Below are positions 30,929 to 41,424 of a stretch of DNA of 64,000 nt, piece after piece. Location of the stretch: positions 1 to 64,000 of the forward strand of contig CACDUZ010000002.1 of assembly GCA_902556105.1 (NCBI GenBank), written 5' to 3'. How positions within the stretch are numbered: the first letter of the stretch is position 1; each line of letters opens with the position of its first letter. Source of the stretch: an uncultured SAR86 cluster bacterium. Its GTDB lineage: Bacteria; Pseudomonadota; Gammaproteobacteria; Magnimaribacterales; D2472. Below the pieces are notes generated by a model, which worked only from the letters and a program-made list of their open reading frames with translations, searched no databases and was not told where the DNA came from. The position numbers were made by a program, and so were the translations under genes.

Positions 30929-31995
30929 TAGAAATTAAAAATAACTCAGTTATTTTATCTATTGGAAAAAATAAAAAATATGATTTACCTTTTTTATGGC
31001 TAAGAGACAACTGTCAATGTGATAGCTGCAGAATTACTGAAACTCAAGAAAAACAATTTTTATTACATACAGTTCCTGTAGACATATCTCCTAAAAGCGT
31101 TGAGGTGAAAGATAGTAATATTGTAGTAGATTGGCCTGATGACCATAAAACATTTATACCTATAAAAATAATTGAAGAATCAGGGTCTTTGAGATATCCA
31201 GATCATGAAGAATGGCCAAAGGACTATAAACCCCAAAAATTTGATTGGTCTGAATTTTTAGGTAACAAAGAAATAGCAGTTGAAGCACTAAAGCACTTTG
31301 TTAAATTTGGCGCTATTGTCCTTAAAAATGCACCAAAAGAGCCAAATTCTCTTGAATTTTTATCAAAAAGACTTGGTCCAATTCATGAAGTGCTTTTTGA
31401 AAGAATTCACAATGTTTCTGTTACTGGACATGTTTATAATGTTGCTCATACTTCAAAAGGCCTTCCTCCACATAATGACTTTGCAAGCTATAAATCTCAG
31501 CCAAGTATTCAAGCGCTGCATATGTTAGAGAATGAATGTGAGGGAGGAGAATCAATTATTGTTGATGGTTGGCAAATAGTTGAGGATTTAGAATATGACA
31601 ATCCAGACTATTTTGAAATTCTTAAAAATTTTAATGTGCCATTTAGAGAATTTGATGAACATAATGAAACATATGCTGAAGCTCCATTAATTCAGTGTGG
31701 AAATGATGGATCAATTGAAAGCTTTAGGTTCTCAAATCAGTTGATGCAAATGATAGATCCAAATAGAAAGAATATTAAAGAATTTTATAAGGCATATCAT
31801 GAAATCTCATCAAGAATTTTTGATAAAAAATATCATTCTACATTTAGATTAAATGGAGGAGAGGTGCTAATTGTTGCAAGCCTAAGAGTCCTGCACGCTA
31901 GAGAATCTTTTATTCCATCTGGCAAAAGACATCTTCAAGATGCTTACTTTTTTTATGACAATGCAGCCAATAATATAGTTTTATTATCAAATTAA
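30925..31995 (+). CDS. Gamma-butyrobetaine dioxygenase-like Fe(II)/2OG oxygenase
   Basis: N-terminal Cys-rich domain (WLRDNCQCDSCR) plus TauD/BBOX fold with HND...H (LPPHNDFASY; RVLHARESF). Confidence 0.85.
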   Translation: MIEIKNNSVILSIGKNKKYDLPFLWLRDNCQCDSCRITETQEKQFLLHTVPVDISPKSVEVKDSNIVVDWPDDHKTFIPIKIIEESGSLRYPDHEEWPKDYKPQKFDWSEFLGNKEIAVEALKHFVKFGAIVLKNAPKEPNSLEFLSKRLGPIHEVLFERIHNVSVTGHVYNVAHTSKGLPPHNDFASYKSQPSIQALHMLENECEGGESIIVDGWQIVEDLEYDNPDYFEILKNFNVPFREFDEHNETYAEAPLIQCGNDGSIESFRFSNQLMQMIDPNRKNIKEFYKAYHEISSRIFDKKYHSTFRLNGGEVLIVASLRVLHARESFIPSGKRHLQDAYFFYDNAANNIVLLSN

Positions 31996-32253
31996 ATGAC
32001 ATTATCAGAAAGCGACATATCTAGAATTATTGAAATGGCTTGGGAGGATAGGACGCCTTTTGATGCTATAGAAAGTCAATTCAAACTATCTCATGATGAT
32101 GTAGTTAAGCTGATGCGACAAAATTTAAAAAAGAAAAGCTTTAATTTATGGAGAGAAAGAGTAAGAGGAAGGAAAACTAAACATATATCACTCAGGGAAT
32201 TTGGGCCAGTAGGGCGACATCATTCATATGATCAAAACAAATATAAAAAATAA
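31996..32253 (+). CDS. TIGR03643/DUF2805-like small protein
   Basis: IIEMAWEDRTPFDAIESQFKLSHDDVVKLMRQNL...FNLWRERVRGRKTKH pattern. Confidence 0.75.
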   Translation: MTLSESDISRIIEMAWEDRTPFDAIESQFKLSHDDVVKLMRQNLKKKSFNLWRERVRGRKTKHISLREFGPVGRHHSYDQNKYKK

Positions 32254-32536
32254 TCACATACAAATAGAAAATCTTTATAAATCTATTTTTGCAGATCTTC
32301 CACTAACCTCCATCAAATTAGAGGAGTCTTCAGTCATTATTGAACATAATGATGAAGACAACACAGATGCAGCATCATTAGAAATTATTGAACATGGCTC
32401 TGGATACAAATTAAATTATTGGGATGGATATTCAGTAGTTGAAACCGTGGAGAATAAAGATCTAAAAAAAGCATTAAAGATCTTTAAAAACACAGCAAAA
32501 AAAATGGCTAAAAATTTAAGAAGATTTAGCCAATAG
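32228..32536 (+). CDS. Hypothetical protein
   Basis: 102 aa ORF, same strand, overlaps the preceding gene by 26 bp. Confidence 0.55.
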   Translation: MIKTNIKNNHIQIENLYKSIFADLPLTSIKLEESSVIIEHNDEDNTDAASLEIIEHGSGYKLNYWDGYSVVETVENKDLKKALKIFKNTAKKMAKNLRRFSQ

Positions 32537-32538
32537 TT

Positions 32539-34113
32539 TTAATATCCGTCTTCTTCTCCAATAGTTATAGTTCCGCCCATTCCTGAGTGAATTGAACAGT
32601 AATAGTATAAAGGTGAAGGAGTGCTTGCACTGATTGTTATAGTTGTACTCCCACTTGCTTTGGTAACTCCATCTGTATATTCAGTTCCACCACCATGCGT
32701 TCCATTAGAGGTAGTTGAAAATCTAAATGGGTGTGCAGTTGAATGGTTGAATACATAAGTTTTTCCAACCTCAAGTATTATCGATTTCTTTTGAGTACCA
32801 TCAATTACGTAAACATTACCTGATCCGTTATTATTAGCCTCAATGGAGACTTGAATGGTCTCTGTTTGATTTGAAGTTGGTAGTGATTCAAATTCAAGCC
32901 CATCCAAGTAACTAGAGGTTGGATTGATTAAAACACTCGCAACTGTATCGTTATAAAGCTTGTGTGCCAATGGAAGCATTGTGCTCATTTGGCTAGATGA
33001 TTGAATAGTCCATTCAGGAGATGAATCAGGTGCATATGTTGATTTTAAATCCCATTCTGTAAGTATCATCCAATATGCAAACTCTTGAGCTATTATTCTT
33101 TTATACTGAGCTGGGTCCTCACTTTGCAGACTTCCATAGTTTCCAGATGGATCATAATGTCCCATGCTAATTGCCTCATTCATTGCAAGGTTGAGATCAG
33201 ACGTATCACTATCATATGACCAAGAATTAAATGACTTATCGTACCCAAGGGTTATTGTATGAAGTATGTGCTCAAGAATTGAATTAATTTGTGCAGTTTT
33301 TGTTCTCTCATCTGAAGGAGAATTTGAAGTTGCTTCCCATATGAAATCCACAAGAGTGTAATTATCATTAATATTATCCCATCCTGGGTAATTAGTTTCA
33401 TTTAAAGCAGGATCATATGAACTCATATTTGTTGAACCAACTCTTTGAAAGAAATTATTTCTACTAAAATTATCTATCAATGTAGTTCTGTTAGTAGTAT
33501 TTGTATCTTCATTTGATGCAAGTATTCTATTTGTAATATTTGCAACATTAGTCATAAACCCATCAGTAACATCTGACAATCCACCTATAATAATTCCATA
33601 TGAAGTTGCGTGCTTGTCATATGGCTTATAAGCGTCATCTTTAATAAGAACCCCATTCCATGCTGAGTCACTATCATCTGATGTATCGTTTGTAACTCTA
33701 ACCATAAAGTTTTCTGAATCTGTTAATGACCCATCTGAAACAGTTGCAGTTACTATGTAAACATTATTACCGTTAGAATCTGAAGGATTTTCAAAGTCTG
33801 GTGCTGTATTAAATGTTACAACGCCATTTTCTGTGCTACCACCAGTCGTAACACTCATTAAAGAGCTGTCAGTTCCTGAAAGTGAATATGATAGAGTGTC
33901 ACCATCTGAATCAAATGCTTGTATCGTAAATGCAGAAGTCTGATTTTCTTCCACAGATATATCGAAAACAGAATTTTCAATAGCAGGTGGACTATTAGTA
34001 ACTGTTGTTGGGGGAGGTGAGTAATCATCTCCACCACCGCCACCACCGCCACCACCGCAGCCGGCGATAAACAAAATGCTAAAGAATACCAAATACACAT
34101 TATTAACTCTCAT
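32539..34113 (-). CDS. Cadherin-like lipoprotein with C-terminal cupredoxin-like domain
   Basis: Lipobox FIAGC followed by poly-Gly; cadherin-like NSPPAIENSVFDISVEENQTSAFTIQAFDSDGDTLSYSL; C-terminal HPFRFST...YYYCSIHSGMGG; start at 34113 with ggag RBS. Confidence 0.8.
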   Translation of the reverse strand: MRVNNVYLVFFSILFIAGCGGGGGGGGGDDYSPPPTTVTNSPPAIENSVFDISVEENQTSAFTIQAFDSDGDTLSYSLSGTDSSLMSVTTGGSTENGVVTFNTAPDFENPSDSNGNNVYIVTATVSDGSLTDSENFMVRVTNDTSDDSDSAWNGVLIKDDAYKPYDKHATSYGIIIGGLSDVTDGFMTNVANITNRILASNEDTNTTNRTTLIDNFSRNNFFQRVGSTNMSSYDPALNETNYPGWDNINDNYTLVDFIWEATSNSPSDERTKTAQINSILEHILHTITLGYDKSFNSWSYDSDTSDLNLAMNEAISMGHYDPSGNYGSLQSEDPAQYKRIIAQEFAYWMILTEWDLKSTYAPDSSPEWTIQSSSQMSTMLPLAHKLYNDTVASVLINPTSSYLDGLEFESLPTSNQTETIQVSIEANNNGSGNVYVIDGTQKKSIILEVGKTYVFNHSTAHPFRFSTTSNGTHGGGTEYTDGVTKASGSTTITISASTPSPLYYYCSIHSGMGGTITIGEEDGY

Positions 34114-34405
34114 AGTTACTCCATAAATTATTTTTCGGGCGTCCATGCTATATAAGAGAATTTTGTGTCCAAAAAGATCAAGAACATGGCAAAACGACTT
34201 GATGTAGTACATTAGACAAATTTAATACAGTTTTGTCAATTTATCTAAAATATAGCTATTTCATTGACTAATTAGAGATCATTTATGGTAGTTTTACTAC
34301 AAAATGAAAGAAGTATATAAATTATGTATATATTATCTTTATACTATTATTGTGAAGTGCACTCCGGCATGGGCTCCGACATAAATGTGAATTAATCTGC
34401 CTTTA

Positions 34406-34490
34406 TGGTGCCCCATATCTGAATCGAACAGATACTCCCGAAGGAACGCGATTTTGAATCGCGCGCGTCTACCAATTCCGCCAATGGGGC
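34406..34490 (-). tRNA. tRNA-Leu (anticodon CAA), 3' CCA encoded
   Basis: Cloverleaf read by eye: acceptor GCCCCAT/ATGGGGC, anticodon stem CGCGA-TTCAAAA-TCGCG, variable arm, T-loop TTCGATT, CCA end. Confidence 0.93.
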
Positions 34491-34538
34491 ATGCCCGGCA
34501 TTGTAGCTAAGTATTATCTAATTTAAAATCAGCTTCTC

Positions 34539-35558
34539 ATGAAAACCTCAGATTTTGATTATGATTTACCTGAAAGCCTTATAGCTAATTACCCAACAGA
34601 TAAAAGAACTTCAAGCAGACTTCTTGTCAAAACTGAAAAAATCGAACATAAATCTTTTAAAGATATTACAAAATATTTTAAGGAAGGCGACCTCTTAGTT
34701 TTAAACAATACTTCAGTCATACCAGCAAGAATCTATGGCAATAAAGAATCAGGTGGTTCTGTTGAAATATTGCTCGAAAGAATTATAGAAAATAATCAAG
34801 CTTTAGTTCAAATAAGATCAGGTAGAGCTCCTAAAGCAGGCACAATAATCATTCTTGATTCCTATGAAGTTAAATGTATTGATAGAGAAGATAACTTCTT
34901 TATTCTTCAATTTGACAGACCTCCATTAGAAATTTTTACCAAGATTGGTCATGTGCCTCTTCCTCCATATATAAAGAGACATGATGAAGATCTTGATAAA
35001 AATAGGTATGCAACTGTTTATGAGGATAAAAGATTACAAGACTCAGTTGCTGCACCCACTGCAGGATTGCATTTTGATGATGAATTGATAAATGATATAA
35101 AAAAGCTTGGTGTAAAAATAGCAACAGTCAATCTTAGTGTTGGCTCAGGAACTTTCCAGCCAGTAAAAGCAGACAATATTATAGATCACGATATCCATAG
35201 AGAATTTTTAGAAGTTAGTCCTGAAGTTGTTGATATGGTTTATGCAACAAAGAAATCAGGATGTGAGGTTTTTGCAGTCGGTACAACTGCTACTAGAGCT
35301 CTTGAAACTGCTTTTATGGATGAGGAAATAAAAGGATATAGAGGCTATACAAAGCTATTTATTTATCCTGGATATAAATTTAAAGCGGTCGATAGATTAA
35401 TTACTAATTTCCATTTACCAAAATCCTCATTATTAATGCTTGTGTCTGCATTCATTGGCTATGACAATATGAAAGAAGTATATAGAACCGCAATTGAGAA
35501 GAACTATAGATTCTTATCATATGGCGATGCCATGTTACTTAAAAAAAATGAAATTTAA
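34539..35558 (+). CDS. queA: S-adenosylmethionine:tRNA ribosyltransferase-isomerase
   Basis: [36 protein letters not shown]; followed by tgt. Confidence 0.95.
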   Translation: MKTSDFDYDLPESLIANYPTDKRTSSRLLVKTEKIEHKSFKDITKYFKEGDLLVLNNTSVIPARIYGNKESGGSVEILLERIIENNQALVQIRSGRAPKAGTIIILDSYEVKCIDREDNFFILQFDRPPLEIFTKIGHVPLPPYIKRHDEDLDKNRYATVYEDKRLQDSVAAPTAGLHFDDELINDIKKLGVKIATVNLSVGSGTFQPVKADNIIDHDIHREFLEVSPEVVDMVYATKKSGCEVFAVGTTATRALETAFMDEEIKGYRGYTKLFIYPGYKFKAVDRLITNFHLPKSSLLMLVSAFIGYDNMKEVYRTAIEKNYRFLSYGDAMLLKKNEI

Positions 35559-36663
35559 TTTACACAATAAATCAGAATTTGCTAGAAGGGCAGAGCTAGA
35601 CTTCGATAGAGGAAAAATTCAAACTCCTGCATTTATGCCTGTTGGAACAAATGGAACTGTGAAAGGCTTGACCAATGAAGATTTATTAGAAACAGGCTCA
35701 GAAATAATCTTAGGCAACACCTTTCACCTTATGCTAAGACCTGGTGATAAATCTATTAGAGATCTAGGAGGACTTCATAAATTTATCAACTGGAACAAAC
35801 CAATACTTACAGATTCTGGCGGTTTTCAAGTATGGAGTCTGGGAGAACTTTCAAAGATAACCGAAGAAGGTGTCAAATTCAGTTCACCATATGATGGTAA
35901 AAAAATTTTTATGACCCCAGAAGAATCGATTAAAATTCAAGAAAATCTTGGCTCCGATATTGTAATGGTTTTCGATGAATGTACTGATTACCCAGCAAGC
36001 TATGAAGACGCAAAAAAATCAATGGAACTTTCTATGCGATGGGCAGAGAGGTGTAAAGTTGCTCATAAGTCTAAATCTGCTCTATTTGGGATTGTTCAAG
36101 GGGGAATGTATAAAGATTTAAGAGAGGAGTCATTAAATAAATTAATAGATATTGATTTTAATGGCATTGCCCTTGGTGGCTTAAGTGTTGGTGAATCAAA
36201 AGAAGAAAAAAATGAAATTTTAGAGTTCATGTCCAACAAATTACCTGAAGATAAGCCAAGGTATCTCATGGGAGTTGGAACACCAGAGGATATTGTTGAA
36301 GCTGTTAGATATGGAATCGATATGTTTGATTGTGTGCTGCCCACAAGAAATGCAAGAAATGGACAGCTATTCACATCTGAGGGCGTCATAAATATCAGAA
36401 ATGCAGAATATAAAGACAGCGATGATCCAATTGATAAAAATTGCGATGGTAAAGTCTCACAAAATTACAGTCGGGCATATCTCAATCATTTACAAAGAAC
36501 AAATGAAATGTTGGGATCTATGTTAGCGACATATCATAATATTTATTACTATCAGTCCTTGATGAGAGATATAAGAAATGCAATAAAAGATAATTTATTC
36601 GCGAAGTTCTTAAAAGACTTTTATAATAAACGAAATTTAGATATGCCCGACGGGCCAATATAG
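35548..36663 (+). CDS. tgt: tRNA-guanine transglycosylase (two of four zinc ligands replaced)
   Basis: [44 protein letters not shown]; start at 35548 overlaps the queA end. Confidence 0.94.
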   Translation: MKFNLHNKSEFARRAELDFDRGKIQTPAFMPVGTNGTVKGLTNEDLLETGSEIILGNTFHLMLRPGDKSIRDLGGLHKFINWNKPILTDSGGFQVWSLGELSKITEEGVKFSSPYDGKKIFMTPEESIKIQENLGSDIVMVFDECTDYPASYEDAKKSMELSMRWAERCKVAHKSKSALFGIVQGGMYKDLREESLNKLIDIDFNGIALGGLSVGESKEEKNEILEFMSNKLPEDKPRYLMGVGTPEDIVEAVRYGIDMFDCVLPTRNARNGQLFTSEGVINIRNAEYKDSDDPIDKNCDGKVSQNYSRAYLNHLQRTNEMLGSMLATYHNIYYYQSLMRDIRNAIKDNLFAKFLKDFYNKRNLDMPDGPI

Positions 36664-36671
36664 GATTTATT

Positions 36672-36968
36672 ATGGAAGGAGCAGCACCATCACTATTTTC
36701 ACCATTACTTTTTTTAGGTTTTTTATTGCTATTTATGTATATAGTAATAATCAGACCACAAAATAAAAGAAATAAAGAAATAACTGAGATGCTTACAAAT
36801 CTTGATGTAGGAACTGAAGTCATAGCAGCAAGTGGGATTATAGGAAAAGTTAAAGCTATTAAAGGCGATTATATTTCTTTAGAGGTAAGCGATAACGTTG
36901 TGTTTAAACTTCAAAAGTCTGCGATTGCCAATATACTTCCAAAAGGCACAATCGATTCAATCAAATAA
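36672..36968 (+). CDS. yajC: Preprotein translocase subunit YajC
   Basis: One TM followed by IIRPQNKRNKEITEML; precedes secD. Confidence 0.93.
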   Translation: MEGAAPSLFSPLLFLGFLLLFMYIVIIRPQNKRNKEITEMLTNLDVGTEVIAASGIIGKVKAIKGDYISLEVSDNVVFKLQKSAIANILPKGTIDSIK

Positions 36969-36974
36969 CAAAAA

Positions 36975-38831
36975 GTGAATAAATTCTCAATATATCAATA
37001 TTTACTAATATTAGTGATATTGGTTGTTGGTTCAATTTATGCACTCCCAAATCTTTATCCTACTCAACCTTCTATTCAGGTTGCCTACACAGATTCAGGA
37101 AGATCTGCAGATCAGTCTTTATTAAATGAATTAGAAGATATCCTTCAAGATTCAAAGACTGAGTATGAAGATATCTTTTTAAGAGAGAATAAAATTGTAA
37201 TTAAGTTTGAAGATGTTGATACTCAATTGAGTTCAAAAACTATCTTGCAAAATACTCTATTAGATAAAGTCATCATTGCACTTTTCCTTGAGCCTTCAAC
37301 TCCTCAGTGGTTGAAAGACCTTGGTGCAAATCCTGTAAAGTTAGGTCTTGATTTGTCTGGAGGTGTTCATTTCTTGCTTGAGGTTGATATAGACACAGCT
37401 CAACAGGGAAGGCTTGAATTACTTCTTGATACATACAGAAAATCATTTAAAGAAGAAAGAATTAAGTTTGACGACTCTTCAATAAAAGATTTGAAACTAT
37501 TTTTTCAAATGGCAGACAATCAAAGTTATAACAAAGCTCTTAAACGGTTTAGAGACGATAGCCCATTAATAAATGGTGTCCAATATATTATTACTGAAAA
37601 ACCAGCATCAAATATTTTGATGCTTGAATATACCGATATTGCTTTAAGAGAAATAAGAGACTATGCGGTTGGACAAAACTTAACAACACTAAGAAATAGG
37701 GTAAACGAACTTGGTGTTTCTGAGCCAATCGTTCAAAGACAAGGTTCGAATAGGATTGTTGTTCAATTACCGGGTGTTCAAGATCCAACAGCTGCAAAAA
37801 AGATAATTGGTAAGACAGCAAATCTTGAATTTAGACTGGAAGCAAATTCTCGAACATCTCCACTTAGGAAAGAAGAATTTGTCTTTAAAGAAAATGAATT
37901 TCGAACTGCTTTTCTTGAAAAAGCAGTAGTTGTTTCTGGTGATAGAGTTACTAATGCCAGCACAGGTTTTGATGAAAGTGGATTTGCACAGGTAAATATA
38001 ACTTTAGATATGGAAGGAGGGAGAGCGATGCAAAAAGCTACTTCTGGAAATATTGGCAGAGGACTTGGTGTGCTTTTTGTTGAACAAAAAAGTAAATCTG
38101 AACTGGTAACTAATCTTGCTGGCGAAAGTATTATTGAACAAAACACTTTTATTGAAAAAAAGATAATAAGTCTAGCTACTATTCAGGCTGTCCTTGGAAC
38201 AAGTTTCAGAATTACTGGAGTTGGGTCTCCTGCTGAGGCAAGTGAACTTGCACTTTTATTAAGAGCAGGTGCATTAGCAGCTCCAATGAAGTTTGTTGAA
38301 GAAAGAACTGTTGGACCAAGCCTTGGCAAGGAAAACATCGAATTAGGAATGAAATCTATAGTCATTGGTTTTTCTCTAGTTGTATTATTTATGGTTCTTT
38401 ATTACAGAGTGTTTGGCATTGCAGCAAATATCTCGTTAATTATAAATCTTGTTTTAATTACTGGGATTATGTCTCTTCTCGGAGCGTCCTTAACATTGCC
38501 CGGGATGGCAGGAATTGTATTAACTGTTGGTATGGCAGTTGATGCAAATGTTTTAATTTTTTCACGAATCAGAGAGGAGTTAAAAGAGAAAGATCCGCAA
38601 AGAGCTATCAATGATGGATTCTCAAGAGCTTTTGTAACAATTTTTGATGCAAACGTAACAACATTAATTACAGCCTTAATTCTTTACATTATTGGAACTG
38701 GCCCAGTTAAAGGTTTTGCAATCACATTATCAATAGGAATTGTTACTTCAATGTTTACAGCCATTATGTGCACAAGAGCAATGGTAAATATTGTCTATGG
38801 AAATAAAAATATTCAGGAACTAAAAATATAA
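36975..38831 (+). CDS. secD: Protein translocase subunit SecD
   Basis: LGLDLSGGVHFLLEVD, RVNELGVSEPIVQRQG, six C-terminal TMs; GTG start. Confidence 0.96.
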   Translation: MNKFSIYQYLLILVILVVGSIYALPNLYPTQPSIQVAYTDSGRSADQSLLNELEDILQDSKTEYEDIFLRENKIVIKFEDVDTQLSSKTILQNTLLDKVIIALFLEPSTPQWLKDLGANPVKLGLDLSGGVHFLLEVDIDTAQQGRLELLLDTYRKSFKEERIKFDDSSIKDLKLFFQMADNQSYNKALKRFRDDSPLINGVQYIITEKPASNILMLEYTDIALREIRDYAVGQNLTTLRNRVNELGVSEPIVQRQGSNRIVVQLPGVQDPTAAKKIIGKTANLEFRLEANSRTSPLRKEEFVFKENEFRTAFLEKAVVVSGDRVTNASTGFDESGFAQVNITLDMEGGRAMQKATSGNIGRGLGVLFVEQKSKSELVTNLAGESIIEQNTFIEKKIISLATIQAVLGTSFRITGVGSPAEASELALLLRAGALAAPMKFVEERTVGPSLGKENIELGMKSIVIGFSLVVLFMVLYYRVFGIAANISLIINLVLITGIMSLLGASLTLPGMAGIVLTVGMAVDANVLIFSRIREELKEKDPQRAINDGFSRAFVTIFDANVTTLITALILYIIGTGPVKGFAITLSIGIVTSMFTAIMCTRAMVNIVYGNKNIQELKI

Positions 38832-39745
38832 TGGATATTAGATTCAAATTTATGAGATTTAGAAAGATTGCTAGTTTAATCTCAGTGTCTCTATTTATAA
38901 TTTCTATTTTGTCGCTTGGTTTGAGAGGTCTGAGTTTAGGACTTGACTTTAGTGGCGGCACATTAATAGAAGTTTCTTATGAATCACCTGTGTCACTTGA
39001 ATCTGTAAGAAATAATCTTCAAGAGAATGGTTATCCTGACTCACAAGTTGTTAATTTTGGAACTAATCTTGATGTATTAATAAAAGTTGCAGATCAGAGT
39101 GGAAACAGTTCTGTCGGAGAAGATATATTTAATATTCTTAATAATCAAGAAATACCAATTGAGTTAAAAAGAGTCGAGTTCGTTGGCCCACAAGTTGGAG
39201 ACGAATTAAGAGACCAAGGTGGACTTGGCATGATAGTAGCCTTATTTATGATTCTTATGTATGTTGCTTTTAGATTTCAATATAAATTTGCACTGGGCGC
39301 AGTATCAGCCTTAGCACATGATGTTGTGATAATACTTGGTATATTCTCTATCTTTGGGTGGGACTTCGACTTGACAGTCTTAGCAGCTTTATTAGCAGTA
39401 ATAGGCTACTCACTCAATGACACAATAGTTGTATCTGATAGGATCAGAGAAAACTTTAGAACTGAAAGAGTCCTTGATCCAATCGATCTAATTGACTTAT
39501 CTCTTAACCAAACTCTAGGAAGAACTTTGGTTACATCATTGACAACCCTTTTAGTATTATTTGCTTTATTTATATTTGGAGGAGAGTTAATAAAAGGGTT
39601 TAGTTTAGCTCTCATATTGGGAGTTTTAATAGGAACTTATTCTTCGATATATGTTGTTGCTAATATGCTCATGTCATTGGCTCTTACAAAAGATGATTTG
39701 GCTATTCCAGAGCCTGAGGGCGCAGATTTTGATGGAATGCCTTAA
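38831..39745 (+). CDS. secF: Protein translocase subunit SecF
   Basis: LGLDFSGGTLIEV, GYSLNDTIVVSDRIREN. Confidence 0.96.
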   Translation: MDIRFKFMRFRKIASLISVSLFIISILSLGLRGLSLGLDFSGGTLIEVSYESPVSLESVRNNLQENGYPDSQVVNFGTNLDVLIKVADQSGNSSVGEDIFNILNNQEIPIELKRVEFVGPQVGDELRDQGGLGMIVALFMILMYVAFRFQYKFALGAVSALAHDVVIILGIFSIFGWDFDLTVLAALLAVIGYSLNDTIVVSDRIRENFRTERVLDPIDLIDLSLNQTLGRTLVTSLTTLLVLFALFIFGGELIKGFSLALILGVLIGTYSSIYVVANMLMSLALTKDDLAIPEPEGADFDGMP

Positions 39746-40530
39746 ACCAAGTAGTAAGGTTTTACAGATTTCAAAATTGATTTATATATTTTAGATGTTG
39801 AGGCAATAACATTATTGCCCTCTAAAAATTTTGGGTTCCCCTTAAAGTCACTCACCAAAGCTCCAGCTTCCCTTGCAATCAAGGTTCCTGCTGCAATATC
39901 TATCAGGCTTACGTCATAAGCCCAAGTACCATCCAATCTGCCTGTACCTACATATGCAAGATCAAGAGATAAACAACCACTTTCACGCATATTTAATTTT
40001 TGATTTGATAATTCTTTATATGTTTTTTTATGATCAAATTCGTCATCCTTATTTGACTTAGCAAAAGAAAGCATTGAATCCTCAAGACTATTCTGGTTGC
40101 TTGACCTAATCTTATTATTATTTATATTTGCTCCGCCACCATCATAAGCAGAAAATTCTTCTCTTCTGATTGGATCTATAATAACTGCCGATGTAACAAC
40201 ATCACCAATCATTGAACATAATGATAATGAGAAATGAGGATAACCATTCATAAAGTTTTCTACACCATCAATAGGTTTTAATACCCATGTTAAATTTGAA
40301 TTATTAATTACGCTGCCTTGTTGAGTGCTTAAAAGATTATCTTCAGGATAAAACCTTTGTATTTCTTCAAATACAAGATCCTCAACTCTTCTTTCAATAG
40401 CGGTTAAATATCCATCAGGACCACCTTTTGAGGCGTCAAGACTATGTACTTTTTTTACAGCAAATTCTAATTCAGCAGCTCCTTTTCTAGCTGCCAATTG
40501 ATTCACATTTAATAAAGCTTCTTTTGACAT
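39742..40530 (-). CDS. suhB: Inositol monophosphatase-family protein SuhB, degenerate metal site
   Basis: IMPase fold (WVLKPIDGVENF, IDIAAGTLIAREAGA); divergent from trmJ as in other gammaproteobacteria. Confidence 0.88.
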   Translation of the reverse strand: MSKEALLNVNQLAARKGAAELEFAVKKVHSLDASKGGPDGYLTAIERRVEDLVFEEIQRFYPEDNLLSTQQGSVINNSNLTWVLKPIDGVENFMNGYPHFSLSLCSMIGDVVTSAVIIDPIRREEFSAYDGGGANINNNKIRSSNQNSLEDSMLSFAKSNKDDEFDHKKTYKELSNQKLNMRESGCLSLDLAYVGTGRLDGTWAYDVSLIDIAAGTLIAREAGALVSDFKGNPKFLEGNNVIASTSKIYKSILKSVKPYYLV

Positions 40531-40565
40531 GTCGCTATTGTAATGGAAATGAGGATAATAGTTCT

Positions 40566-41291
40566 ATGGGCATGCAAAGTAATTTAATTAATATAGTTTT
40601 AGTAGATACCATTCATCCAGGAAATATCGGATCAGTAGCAAGAGCAATGAAGACAATGGGACTATCAAGACTGTCCCTGGTTAATCCCCGTGTTTTTCCA
40701 TCAGATGATGCAATAGCTTTGTCTGGTAATGCAACTGATGTTCTTAAAAATGCAAAAATCTATAAAAATATTAGAGAAGCAATTAAAGATAGCACTTTTG
40801 TTTATGCAACTTCATCAAGGGATAGATCAATTCAATGGCCAATAAAAGATGCCGCATTGGCTGCAAAAGATATTCGTGCCGAAGTAAATAATAATAAGGA
40901 AATTTCTATCATATTTGGTAAAGAGGATAGGGGGCTCACTAATGATGAATTAGAAAATGCAAATAGGTTAATTGAGATACCTGCTAATCCAATATACCCA
41001 GTTTTAAATTTAGCGATGTCTGTACAAATTATTAGTTATGAGATTTTTAAATCATCATCAGATGTCAAATTAAAAGAATGGAGAGACTATCCTGAAGTAA
41101 ATTCTGAGCAGCTACAAATGCTAATAGATCATTTTATAGAGACAGCAATTGATATTGATGTAATAGATCCTGACAACCCGAAGAAGATTATTTCTAGGAT
41201 TAAAAGAATGTTTACAAGACTCCAGCCTGATGAAATGGAAGCAAGTTTTATGAGAGGCTTTTTATCAGGAATTAAGAAAAAATTAAAATAA
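40566..41291 (+). CDS. trmJ: tRNA (cytidine/uridine-2'-O-)-methyltransferase TrmJ
   Basis: SPOUT motifs: VDTIHPGNIGSVARAMKTMGL, IIFGKEDRGLTNDEL, PVLNLAMSVQI. Confidence 0.92.
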   Translation: MGMQSNLINIVLVDTIHPGNIGSVARAMKTMGLSRLSLVNPRVFPSDDAIALSGNATDVLKNAKIYKNIREAIKDSTFVYATSSRDRSIQWPIKDAALAAKDIRAEVNNNKEISIIFGKEDRGLTNDELENANRLIEIPANPIYPVLNLAMSVQIISYEIFKSSSDVKLKEWRDYPEVNSEQLQMLIDHFIETAIDIDVIDPDNPKKIISRIKRMFTRLQPDEMEASFMRGFLSGIKKKLK

Positions 41292-41339
41292 ATTTTGGTT
41301 TGATAATTTATTATGATTCCATATAATACAACTCTTCTA

Positions 41340-41415
41340 GTCCCGTTCGTCTAGAGGCCTAGGACACCGGGTTTTCATCTCGGCAACAGGGGTTCGACTC
41401 CCCTACGGGATGCCA
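41340..41415 (+). tRNA. tRNA-Glu (anticodon TTC), 3' CCA encoded
   Basis: Cloverleaf: anticodon arm CCGGG-TTTTCAT-CTCGG, T-arm AGGGGTTCGACTCCCCT, CCA end. Confidence 0.94.
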
Positions 41416-41424
41416 ATTTACTAT

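Noticed and set aside
34020-34075. ccaccaccgcc repeats as a CRISPR-like or regulatory repeat
   Set aside because: They encode the poly-Gly linker of a lipoprotein; no spacers.
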